NCBI GenBank assembly: GCA_002435365.1
Contig: DJMM01000110.1
Location: 583 to 19,578 of the forward strand
DNA length: 18,996 nucleotides
Direction of reading: 5' to 3'
DNA from: Ignavibacteriales bacterium UBA6490
Lineage (GTDB): Bacteria; Bacteroidota; Ignavibacteria; Ignavibacteriales; Ignavibacteriaceae
Under the pieces are notes generated by a model. That model did not search any database, was not told where the DNA came from, and saw nothing but the letters and a program-made list of their open reading frames with translations. Below are positions 1 to 7,359 of the stretch, in pieces. Within the stretch, counting starts at the first letter, position 1. Each line of letters begins with the position of its first letter. The translations under genes and the position numbers were made by a program.

Positions 1-1
1 C

Positions 2-769
2 GACAAGAGGAATGCGATGAATACTGTTTATGCATTCTGCAGGGAAACCGACGATATTGTTGATGAAGGATTTGAACCGGTTGAAGTTAAATTCGAAAAG
101 CTCCGGAAGTGGCATATAGAACTTGAAAAAGCTTTCATTGGAGAATCGTCTTACACTCTACTTAATACCCTGGCAAAAACCATCAGGCAGTTCAACATTC
201 CGCTGGAACCATTTTTTGAGCTCCTTAAAGGGATGGAGATGGACCTTCAGAACAAACGCTATGTAGATTTTGAAGATCTGAAATTATACTGCTACAGGGT
301 AGCTTCCACGGTGGGACTTATGTGTATTGAAATTTTCGGCTACAAACATAATACTGCAAAGGATTTTGCCGTTAATCTCGGAATCGCTCTTCAGCTTACC
401 AACATTATGCGAGATGTCAAAAAAGATTCTTTGAACGGCAGGATTTATCTTCCGCAGGAAGATCTTGAAAAATTCAGAATATCGGAACAAGAAATATTTA
501 AGGGTATATACAGTCCCGGATTCAGGGCGCTAATGGAATATGAAGCTGAGCGCGCTAAATATTATTTCAACAAAGCCAATGAAGCTTTGAATCTCGACGA
601 TAAGCCCTCCATGTTTGCTGCCCGGGCAATGCAGCATATCTATTACAAGCTTCTTGAAAAAATTATCGGGGCGGATTATAATGTATTCGAGAAGAATATT
701 AAGGTAACTAAATTTGAAAAGATCGGTATCTCGTTAGGGGTTTGGGCTAAATACAGCCTGGTTTACTGA
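2..769 (+). CDS. hpnD: Presqualene/squalene synthase HpnD-like (5' end outside window)
   Basis: A head-to-head prenyl transferase of the squalene/phytoene synthase family, which condenses two farnesyl diphosphates to presqualene diphosphate on the route to squalene and hopanoids. The reading frame is open to the left edge, and the five codons before the first in-window Met continue the family pattern (RNAMNTVYAFCRETDD), so the true start lies upstream and some N-terminal residues are missing. Counting from that Met, both Mg-binding Asp motifs are present: DDIVD (12-16) and DVKKD (133-137). The stretch LYCYRVASTVGLM near residues 90-102 and GMEMDL near 72-77 resemble HpnD more than HpnC. The stop codon overlaps the start of hpnE by one base, so the two genes are translationally coupled. 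A phytoene synthase (CrtB) is the alternative, but the HpnE-like partner argues for squalene. Confidence 0.85.
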   Translation, partial: DKRNAMNTVYAFCRETDDIVDEGFEPVEVKFEKLRKWHIELEKAFIGESSYTLLNTLAKTIRQFNIPLEPFFELLKGMEMDLQNKRYVDFEDLKLYCYRVASTVGLMCIEIFGYKHNTAKDFAVNLGIALQLTNIMRDVKKDSLNGRIYLPQEDLEKFRISEQEIFKGIYSPGFRALMEYEAERAKYYFNKANEALNLDDKPSMFAARAMQHIYYKLLEKIIGADYNVFEKNIKVTKFEKIGISLGVWAKYSLVY

Positions 770-2049
770 TGAATAAAATTGTAGTTATCGGCGGCGGAAT
801 GGCCGGACTATCGGCTGCCGTTTTCCTCACTTCGAAAAAAAATCCCGTTACTCTGCTTGAGGCCTCGCATTCGCTTGGCGGCCGGACTATCTCTTATGCT
901 GATAATTCAGGCAGTCTTTATGATAACGGCCAGCACATTATGATGGGGTGTTATCATGAAACATTCAATTTTCTGAGGACCATAAATGCAGTTGATAATT
1001 TTTATATCCAGAAGGATCTGGAAATTATATTCCAAAGATCAGGTGAATATTTCCCGCTCAAGGCAGACAGGGGATTATACCCTTTTAATCTAATTAAGGG
1101 TTTGTTCTCGTTCAGACTCATCACCCTGGAAGAACGTTTTAGCCTGCTGAGATTTTTTATTCAGCTTCCTTTTTCTTCAGAAAGAGATATTCAGAAACTG
1201 AATGCAGAAGAGTGGCTTATTCAGAATAAGCAGAGTGATAATTTGAGAAAAATATTCTGGAACACCCTGATAATCGGGGCTATGAATACCAGTCCCGTTA
1301 ATGCATCGGCTGTTCTTCTGAGAAATATTCTGTTAAAAATATTTTTTTCAGGAAGAAAAGCGTCCGCTTTGGTAATTCCTGCCAAACCGCTTTCCGAGGC
1401 TTTCTGTGTACCGGCGGCGGTTTATCTTCAGAACAACAAATCGGAAGTGTGCCTGAATGAAAGGGTGGTAAGGCTTGAGACCGACAGAAAAAAAGACAGA
1501 GTTATCGGGATCATTACAAATAAAAGGGTAATCACTGATCCAGGAAATATTATTTCTGCCGTGCCCTTATATGTTCTTAACAAAATTCTGCCCGGTGCAG
1601 TAAGCAGAGATTTTAAGATGTCATATTCTCCTATTCTTACAATGCACTTCAGGACAAGGACCGAATTGTTCCCACACTTATTTATTGCAACAACTGATTC
1701 TCCGGTACACTGGATCTTTAAGCATCCCGGTCATTATACCATTGTGATAAGCAGTGCCGGTGAGTTGATTAATCTATCGATAAATGCACTGGAGAATTTA
1801 TTAAAGGTAGAACTGGTTAAACTGTTTAAAATTGATATGAATTCAATAGAAGTAATAAAAGTAATCAAGGAAAAAAGGGCCACCTTCATTCCGGCCATAG
1901 ATCCGGAAAGCCGGCCGGGACCGGAGAGTAATTTTAAGAATCTGTTTCTTGCAGGAGACTGGATCAACACGAAACTCCCATCCACAATTGAAGGAGCTGT
2001 ACTTAGCGGATCTGCTTCGGCAGAGATGATGAACCCGAACATTATTTAA
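769..2049 (+). CDS. hpnE: Hydroxysqualene dehydroxylase HpnE-like FAD oxidoreductase
   Basis: An FAD-dependent amine-oxidase-fold enzyme. In the HpnC-HpnD-HpnE route it reduces hydroxysqualene to squalene. The 426 residues are a normal length for HpnE. The N-terminus carries the dinucleotide-binding motif GGGMAGLSAAVFL, followed by the acidic residue of LLEA and the GGR motif. The stretch DNGQHIMMGCYHET (about 50-63) is typical of HpnE rather than CrtI-type desaturases. The C-terminal FAD motif LFLAGDW (about 391-397) is intact and is followed by STIEGAVLSG. The start overlaps the hpnD stop (TGATG). The next gene begins about 160 bases later with different content, so the operon probably ends here. 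Related phytoene desaturases share the fold, and the assignment rests on the motif and the neighbour. Confidence 0.85.
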   Translation: MNKIVVIGGGMAGLSAAVFLTSKKNPVTLLEASHSLGGRTISYADNSGSLYDNGQHIMMGCYHETFNFLRTINAVDNFYIQKDLEIIFQRSGEYFPLKADRGLYPFNLIKGLFSFRLITLEERFSLLRFFIQLPFSSERDIQKLNAEEWLIQNKQSDNLRKIFWNTLIIGAMNTSPVNASAVLLRNILLKIFFSGRKASALVIPAKPLSEAFCVPAAVYLQNNKSEVCLNERVVRLETDRKKDRVIGIITNKRVITDPGNIISAVPLYVLNKILPGAVSRDFKMSYSPILTMHFRTRTELFPHLFIATTDSPVHWIFKHPGHYTIVISSAGELINLSINALENLLKVELVKLFKIDMNSIEVIKVIKEKRATFIPAIDPESRPGPESNFKNLFLAGDWINTKLPSTIEGAVLSGSASAEMMNPNII

Positions 2050-2136
2050 TACAGCGAATCATCATAATTTATTTATAAAACCTTCCGCACATCATATTTT
2101 ATGAATGTCACTATTTTTAATGATAATAAAATTATA

Positions 2137-2144
2137 TACGTTTG
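2137..2144 (+). promoter_or_regulatory. Possible Bacteroidota-type -7 element
   Basis: TACGTTTG matches the TAnnTTTG pattern known for the primary sigma factor of Bacteroidota. It lies 67 bases ahead of the T9SS cargo gene. I do not see a convincing TTTG at the matching -33 position, so this is a weak call. Confidence 0.22.
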
Positions 2145-2210
2145 AATCCGTAAAATTAACAGAATAGTTTTAAATCATTAACAAAAAAAATTAATGCTGA
2201 AAGGTCGAGT

Positions 2211-3053
2211 ATGAAATCCTTAGTTACGTTCTTTATTCTGTTCCTTTCCTGCATGCTTTATGCCCAAATTCCGAATGCAGGATTTGAGAACTGGACGGGG
2301 AACACACCTGATAACTGGTATGCCAATAATTTTCCTAGTATGTGGACAACCATAACAAAATCCTCAACCACTCATAGTGGTACAGGGGCAGTGCGTGGCG
2401 AGGTTGTCAGCTTCTCAAACACTATTGTTCCGCCATACATCAATTCGGGTGTGAGCGGTACCGGTTTTGCTTTTACCCAGAGACCTGCATCGATCAGGGG
2501 TTATTATCAGTTTAATTCAGTTCAGGGTGATGACTTTACTGTGGGTGTTCTGCTTTATAATAATAGCCAGGCAATTGCAGCAGGTAGTTTTGAAACAACT
2601 GCAAACGCCGGCAGCTATACTTATTTTGCAGCAGATATCAACTATGTCAATTCCCTTACTCCGGATAACTGTATAATAATTGCACTGATCGGAAATTCGG
2701 TCGGTGATGAACATGTCGGTTCATATTTCCTGTTGGATGATCTTGAATTCAGCGATCAGACCGTGGGTGTAAATGACGGCAGCACGGTGAATTCATTTAT
2801 GCTGGAACAGAATTATCCCAATCCGTTTAATCCGTCTACAAGAATCGATTACCAGGTACCATCAGAAGATCTTGTAACTTTAAAAATATATGATGTAATC
2901 GGAAATGAAGTAGCAACAGTAGTAAATGAAGTAAAAACTGCAGGAAGTTACCATGTGGATTTTAATTCTGCAGGCTTGTCCAGCGGACTATATTTTTACA
3001 GACTTACCTGGGGATCATCAGACATCGTCAAAAAAATGACCATCTTAAAATAA
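2211..3053 (+). CDS. Secreted protein with T9SS type A sorting domain
   Basis: An exported protein of unknown function. It starts with a Sec signal peptide (Lys3, hydrophobic core to about residue 16, likely cleavage after YAQ at 17-19). Residues 20-180 form a beta-rich module beginning PNAGFENWTGNTPDNW. Such starts are common in carbohydrate-binding-like jelly-roll domains of secreted Bacteroidota proteins, but no catalytic motif is visible. Residues 195-280 are a C-terminal T9SS sorting domain with NYPNPFNPST (201-210), a middle KIYDVIGNEVATVVN segment, and a GLYFYRL...KKMTILK end. Known biology: the domain directs the protein through the type IX machinery and is removed at the surface. The gene stands alone and ends at a 14-bp hairpin shared with the convergent peptidase gene. 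The N-terminal function is not recognised. Confidence 0.85.
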   Translation: MKSLVTFFILFLSCMLYAQIPNAGFENWTGNTPDNWYANNFPSMWTTITKSSTTHSGTGAVRGEVVSFSNTIVPPYINSGVSGTGFAFTQRPASIRGYYQFNSVQGDDFTVGVLLYNNSQAIAAGSFETTANAGSYTYFAADINYVNSLTPDNCIIIALIGNSVGDEHVGSYFLLDDLEFSDQTVGVNDGSTVNSFMLEQNYPNPFNPSTRIDYQVPSEDLVTLKIYDVIGNEVATVVNEVKTAGSYHVDFNSAGLSSGLYFYRLTWGSSDIVKKMTILK

Positions 3054-3063
3054 ATTTTTAACA

Positions 3064-3097
3064 TTAGGTTCAATCTGTCTCCGCAGATTGAACCTAA
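3064..3097. terminator. Convergent bidirectional hairpin
   Basis: A perfect 14-bp inverted repeat (TTAGGTTCAATCTG and its complement) around a 6-base TCTCCG loop. It lies between two converging genes and includes the TAG stop of the minus-strand peptidase. Neither side has a long T-run, so it may act as a weak terminator or an mRNA-stabilising hairpin for both transcripts. Confidence 0.7.
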
Positions 3098-4452
3098 ATT
3101 CCTTCTTCGCTTAATAAATAAACAAGAACGGTTATTGCTGCTGCCCCCAGTTCGAATTCCCTCGGATGAACAGATTCGAAAGTATCGTTAGCAGAATGGT
3201 GAACATCCATGTATCTCTGGTCATCGGGAACGTAGCCGATCCTGGCCTTAATATTCTGTATCTTTGAAATATCTACTCCGCTGCCGCCGTTTTTCACATA
3301 TTCGATTCCTGTCCTGTTAAGAACCGGGAGCCAATCGCTTATTTTTTTGATGGTAAGGGAGTCAGATTCAACATCAAATCCTTCAGGAGTAAAAGCTCCT
3401 CTGTCAGATTCTATAGCTGCGATGTGGTAAGTGCCGATAGAATCGTAATAACGGGCATATTCCAGGGCTCCTTTTAGACCATTTTCTTCATTTATAAAAA
3501 AGACACATCTTATAGTCCGCTTGGGATTCAGATTCAGCTTTTTGAATAATTCAAGAACTTCAAGAGACTGCAGACATCCGGCGCCATCGTCGTGTGCACC
3601 ACAGCCGACATCCCAACTGTCAAAGTGTCCGCCTGTTAAAATTATTTCGTCCGGGTATTGAGAGCCTTTTATTTCACCGATCAGATTATATGATTTAATA
3701 TCGGGAAGTTTCCGGCAGTTGAATTTAAGAGTTAATTTAAGCTGAGGATCTATCTTTAACATCTTGCTTAAATAATCGGCATCGATGTATCCTAAAGCCG
3801 CACCTGGTATTTTCGGAAGCGTATCCGAATAATTCATCGATCCGGTATGCGGTACATTATCATATTTTGTAGTTACAGATCTTATTATTGCTGCAACGCC
3901 TCCATACCTGGCAGCATTCATTGCTCCGGAGGATCTTTGGTCAACGGCTCCTCCGTATCCCGCAAATGTATTTAACAATCCCTGTTCCAATGGTCTGCTG
4001 AAGAATATGATTTTACCCCTTGCTTTTTCTTTAAGCAGTTCCAATTCCTCGAATGATTTTACTTCAAGTACCTCTGCAGAGATTCCTTCCGGGGGGGTGG
4101 CGATACTTCCTCCGAGGGCAGTAACAGATAAATTCTTTACAATAGAGCCGCTGGTTAAAACCGCCTCTTCAATGTTTCCGCGTTCCCAGTGAGGAACCAT
4201 TACAGGCTGGAGCCATACAGAGTCAAGACCCATATTTTCCATCCTGGCTTTAGCCCATAATAATGCACGATTGTAATTTTCAGAGCCGGTGAGTCGTGGA
4301 CCAATGCTGCACAACTCCTCCAGCATTCTGTAACCGCTTTGGTCATTCAAAGCTTTTCTTGTAATTTCCTCAGCAGTCTTTATATAGTCTGAATAATCCT
4401 GGGCAAACAGCATGCTGCTGAGGAGAATCAAACCAAGGTAAAGGAATCTCAT
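3094..4452 (-). CDS. M28 family zinc metallopeptidase (carboxypeptidase Q-like), exported
   Basis: An aminopeptidase/dipeptidase-type co-catalytic zinc enzyme, probably periplasmic or surface-exposed. It has a signal peptide (residues 1-17, LFAQ end). A PA-like insert at about 105-225 precedes the C-terminal M28 catalytic domain. The metal and catalytic residues can be read off: GGHFDSWD with His276 and Asp278; the bridging Asp of GAHDDGAG (Asp288); NEENG with catalytic Glu322 and ligand Glu323; Asp350 in ESDRGA; and His418/His419 in DVHHSANDT. The 452-residue length fits carboxypeptidase Q relatives. There is no T9SS domain, so its export differs from the flanking T9SS proteins. It converges on the upstream sorting-domain gene and diverges from the subtilisin gene across a 239-base AT-rich spacer. 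Substrate specificity cannot be told from sequence. Confidence 0.88.
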   Translation of the reverse strand: MRFLYLGLILLSSMLFAQDYSDYIKTAEEITRKALNDQSGYRMLEELCSIGPRLTGSENYNRALLWAKARMENMGLDSVWLQPVMVPHWERGNIEEAVLTSGSIVKNLSVTALGGSIATPPEGISAEVLEVKSFEELELLKEKARGKIIFFSRPLEQGLLNTFAGYGGAVDQRSSGAMNAARYGGVAAIIRSVTTKYDNVPHTGSMNYSDTLPKIPGAALGYIDADYLSKMLKIDPQLKLTLKFNCRKLPDIKSYNLIGEIKGSQYPDEIILTGGHFDSWDVGCGAHDDGAGCLQSLEVLELFKKLNLNPKRTIRCVFFINEENGLKGALEYARYYDSIGTYHIAAIESDRGAFTPEGFDVESDSLTIKKISDWLPVLNRTGIEYVKNGGSGVDISKIQNIKARIGYVPDDQRYMDVHHSANDTFESVHPREFELGAAAITVLVYLLSEEGI

Positions 4453-4691
4453 TACTCAATCCTGAAATTAATGACCGCCAAAATAAGTAATGAAGCACAA
4501 ATAATCGAATACTTTTTAACGAAATATTGTTGCCACTGACAAATTATAAATAAATTATCCCTTTGGAATTACATCAGACATTAAGTAATTTTTATATGTT
4601 CTCCGGGAATATTTTATATATCAAAGGAACAAGTATTACTTTTATTCAGTTTATATACTTTCCATTTTTTTTATAATATCTGAAAACCTAA

Positions 4692-6686
4692 ATGAAAAAA
4701 TTAATAATATTATACTTTTTGCTGGCATTTCCTGTCTTTTCGCAGGTGCCCGCGGAAAAATTATCTGAACACCTGAGATATTCTTTGAACACGATTTCTG
4801 AACAGGAAGATATACTGGTCTGGATCTTTTTTAAAGATAAAGGGGGTGAGAGCTCACTTCTGAACTTGCCTGAAATGGTGGTCAGTAATAAAAGCCTTAA
4901 GCGCCGGGGAAAAGTACTCCCTCAAAATTCACTTATCAGCATAGAAGATTTACCTGTAAATTCTGCTTATGTTGATGAATTGGCTGAAACAGGGTTTAAG
5001 CTTAAACAGAAGTCAAAATGGTTCAACGGAGTAAGCGGGTATCTGAAAAAATCCAGGATCCCGCAGATAGAGGCACTCTCTTTTGTTAAACATCTTGACG
5101 TTGTTGAAAAACTTAGGAAAGATTATGAACAACCATCCGATAACTCTGTTCTGAAGCAGACCTCGGAAGGTGGAGAATTTCTCCTAAATTACGGTTCATC
5201 TTTAACCCAGAATCAGCAGATAAATGTGACTGCCCTGCACACTCTTGGTTATTACGGACAGGGAGTAACAATCTGCGTTATGGATGCAGGCTTTAACAGG
5301 CTCTCCCATGAAGCATTTGCTTCGATGAATATAATTGCCGCGTGGGATTTTGTAAATAATGATCCCGGCGTGGGCGACAGTACCGATATGGGTACAGGCA
5401 CACATGGAACACAGACCTTATCCACTATCGGAGGATATAAAGATGGCCAGATAATCGGTCCGGCTTTCCAGTCCAATTTTATCCTTGCAAAAACTGAGAA
5501 TACGGACAGCGAAACACCGATTGAAGAAGATAACTGGATAGCTGCACTTGAGTGGGCAGACAGCATCGGAGTTGATGTAACATCAACATCATTGGGATAC
5601 ACTGATTTTGATCCGCCTTTTACAAGCTATACCTGGCAGACCATGGACGGCAATACCGCAAGAATTACAATTGCAGCTGATCTTGCGGTTAAAAAAGGAA
5701 TTGTTGTTTTGAACTCTGCAGGAAACGATTATGATAATGCTACCCATAATACCTTGGGGGCACCTGCGGACGGCGACAGCGTAATTGCTGTTGGTGCTGT
5801 TACAAGCAGTGGAGTCAGATCGAGCTTCAGCAGCGTTGGACCAACAGTGGACGGAAGAATTAAACCGGATATAATGGCTATGGGATCTTCTGTAAGAGTT
5901 GCAAGTCCCTACGGTAATACATCATATACATACAGCAGCGGAACTTCATTCAGCTGTCCCCTTGCCGCAGGAGCTGCAGCGCTAGTTTTATGTTATAATC
6001 CGTACCTCACTCCTATGCAGGTAAGGGAAGCATTAAGAATGACAGCTTCCAGGCATACTACGCCCGATAAATATTACGGCTGGGGAATTATAAACGCCTA
6101 CGAAGCGGCGAATTACTTTCCTGTACCGGTTGAGCTTATTTCTTTTACCGCTGAAAGAGAGGGCGGTTCAGTGATATTAAGATGGTCCACTTCATCCGAA
6201 AAAAATAATTCCGGCTTTGAAGTTGAAAGAAAAGCGAAAGGCTCCTCATGGTCAAAGATCGGATTTGTTAAGGGCAGCGGAACCATTACCGAGAAGATGA
6301 ATTATACATTTACTGACAATCTTCCCCTGCAGACTTCCTCGGTATACAGGTTAAAACAGGTGGATTTCGACGGCACTTACGAATACAGTAAAGAAGTAAA
6401 TGTTCAGAAAATTACACTAAATGAATTTACCCTTTATCAGAATTATCCTAATCCATTCAATCCGGTAACAAATATTAAATATGCTGTTCCCGGGGGCGGG
6501 GCGCCGATAATGCTCAAAGTTTATAATCTTATCGGAAAAGAAGTGGCTGTCCTGGTGAATGAATTTAAAGAATCAGGTGAATATACGGTACAGTTCGATG
6601 CCTCTTCATTAAGCGCAGGAGTATATTTTTATACATTGAGCGCGGGACAGTATAAATCGACAAAGAAATTTATACTAATGAAATAA
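4692..6686 (+). CDS. Subtilisin-like S8 serine peptidase with T9SS sorting domain
   Basis: A secreted endopeptidase. Signal peptide at 1-17 (ends VFSQ), then a propeptide-like region to about residue 185. The catalytic S8 domain carries Asp198 in VMDAGF, His238 in GTHGT, the oxyanion Asn345 in SAGND and Ser419 in GTSFSCP, so the triad is complete. Residues about 475-570 are a fibronectin-like beta module (VPVELISFTA...LRWSTSSEKNNSGFEVER), often seen before sorting domains in this group. The T9SS type A sorting domain follows, with NYPNPFNP at 584-591 and KKFILMK at the end. Maturation by loss of the propeptide and sorting domain is inferred from the family. The gene is monocistronic, with a strong hairpin terminator 38 bases after the stop. 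Confidence 0.92.
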   Translation: MKKLIILYFLLAFPVFSQVPAEKLSEHLRYSLNTISEQEDILVWIFFKDKGGESSLLNLPEMVVSNKSLKRRGKVLPQNSLISIEDLPVNSAYVDELAETGFKLKQKSKWFNGVSGYLKKSRIPQIEALSFVKHLDVVEKLRKDYEQPSDNSVLKQTSEGGEFLLNYGSSLTQNQQINVTALHTLGYYGQGVTICVMDAGFNRLSHEAFASMNIIAAWDFVNNDPGVGDSTDMGTGTHGTQTLSTIGGYKDGQIIGPAFQSNFILAKTENTDSETPIEEDNWIAALEWADSIGVDVTSTSLGYTDFDPPFTSYTWQTMDGNTARITIAADLAVKKGIVVLNSAGNDYDNATHNTLGAPADGDSVIAVGAVTSSGVRSSFSSVGPTVDGRIKPDIMAMGSSVRVASPYGNTSYTYSSGTSFSCPLAAGAAALVLCYNPYLTPMQVREALRMTASRHTTPDKYYGWGIINAYEAANYFPVPVELISFTAEREGGSVILRWSTSSEKNNSGFEVERKAKGSSWSKIGFVKGSGTITEKMNYTFTDNLPLQTSSVYRLKQVDFDGTYEYSKEVNVQKITLNEFTLYQNYPNPFNPVTNIKYAVPGGGAPIMLKVYNLIGKEVAVLVNEFKESGEYTVQFDASSLSAGVYFYTLSAGQYKSTKKFILMK

Positions 6687-6724
6687 TTCTTAATTTTAGT
6701 TTACTGTTAAACACTTAGGAGTGT

Positions 6725-6756
6725 AAAAAAAAGCGGACATTTAGTCCGCTTTTTTC
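6725..6756. terminator. Bidirectional intrinsic terminator
   Basis: A 12-bp stem (AAAAAAGCGGAC with its complement) around an ATTTA loop, giving a T-run on either strand. It separates the plus-strand subtilisin gene from the minus-strand DUF6580 gene and can end both transcripts. Confidence 0.9.
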
Positions 6757-6773
6757 TTAGAGTATTATTAGAG

Positions 6774-7292
6774 CTAAGCTTTAGAAAGTATTGGGAACTT
6801 TAGACGGATCAGTTCAAAAGCACCAAACATTACCGATACAAAGAACAGATCGCCTAATAAGGTATAATGAAAGAACGGAACAGCAGCCGTAAAGCACATT
6901 GCCAGTCCCGTCAGGGTTTTAGGATACATTACACCAAATAACCATTCAGCCATATTCGTCAATATAAAAAATGACACAGACGCCGATACCGATGCAAGAA
7001 ACAAATTTTTTACTTTCATCGTTTTAACGGTCATTCCGATCAATACTATAACAGCAAAGCTTGCATATACGGCGGGCACCAGGTAATGGAAGCCAATCAC
7101 CATGTCTGATAAAAACAAGGCTGCTAATGGGATAATAAAAGCTAATTTCTTATTTGTAAAATATGCACCTCCGAACAGAGCCATAGCTGCAATTGGTGCA
7201 AAATTAGGCGGATGGGGTAATAATCTTATAACTGCCGCCGCTAGTACCATTCCTGTAAGTGTTAACATGCGGGGATTCACTTCACGTTTCAT
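6774..7292 (-). CDS. DUF6580-type integral membrane protein, candidate cobalamin transport component
   Basis: A 172-residue hydrophobic protein with about five or six membrane segments (roughly 9-27, 33-49, 51-68, 72-91, 97-117, 135-163). The N-terminal part reads LTGMVLAAAVIRLLPHPPNFAP followed by ALFGGAYF and LALFLSDMVIG-like segments, which I recognise as the DUF6580 family of putative transport proteins. Size and layout recall the substrate-binding S components of ECF vitamin transporters, but this resemblance is not proof. A good ribosome site (AAGGAG, 5 bases before ATG) fixes the start. It lies 67 bases after the TonB-dependent receptor on the same strand, with no terminator between. 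It should therefore be under the same cobalamin riboswitch, which suggests it moves cobalamin or a precursor across the inner membrane. No ATPase or T-component gene is in the window. Confidence 0.75.
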   Translation of the reverse strand: MKREVNPRMLTLTGMVLAAAVIRLLPHPPNFAPIAAMALFGGAYFTNKKLAFIIPLAALFLSDMVIGFHYLVPAVYASFAVIVLIGMTVKTMKVKNLFLASVSASVSFFILTNMAEWLFGVMYPKTLTGLAMCFTAAVPFFHYTLLGDLFFVSVMFGAFELIRLKFPILSKA

Positions 7293-7359
7293 CGATTCTC
7301 CTTGAATTTATAATTACAACTTAAATAATATAAAATTAAATTAAAAGAAATTCATTTCT

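Noticed and set aside
769..2049. CrtI-type phytoene desaturase
   Set aside because: The DNGQH...YHET segment and the HpnD-like partner fit HpnE better, and the protein is shorter than typical CrtI.
5252..5602. 116-codon minus-strand open frame
   Set aside because: It is antisense to the catalytic core of the S8 peptidase and has no start context or family motif.
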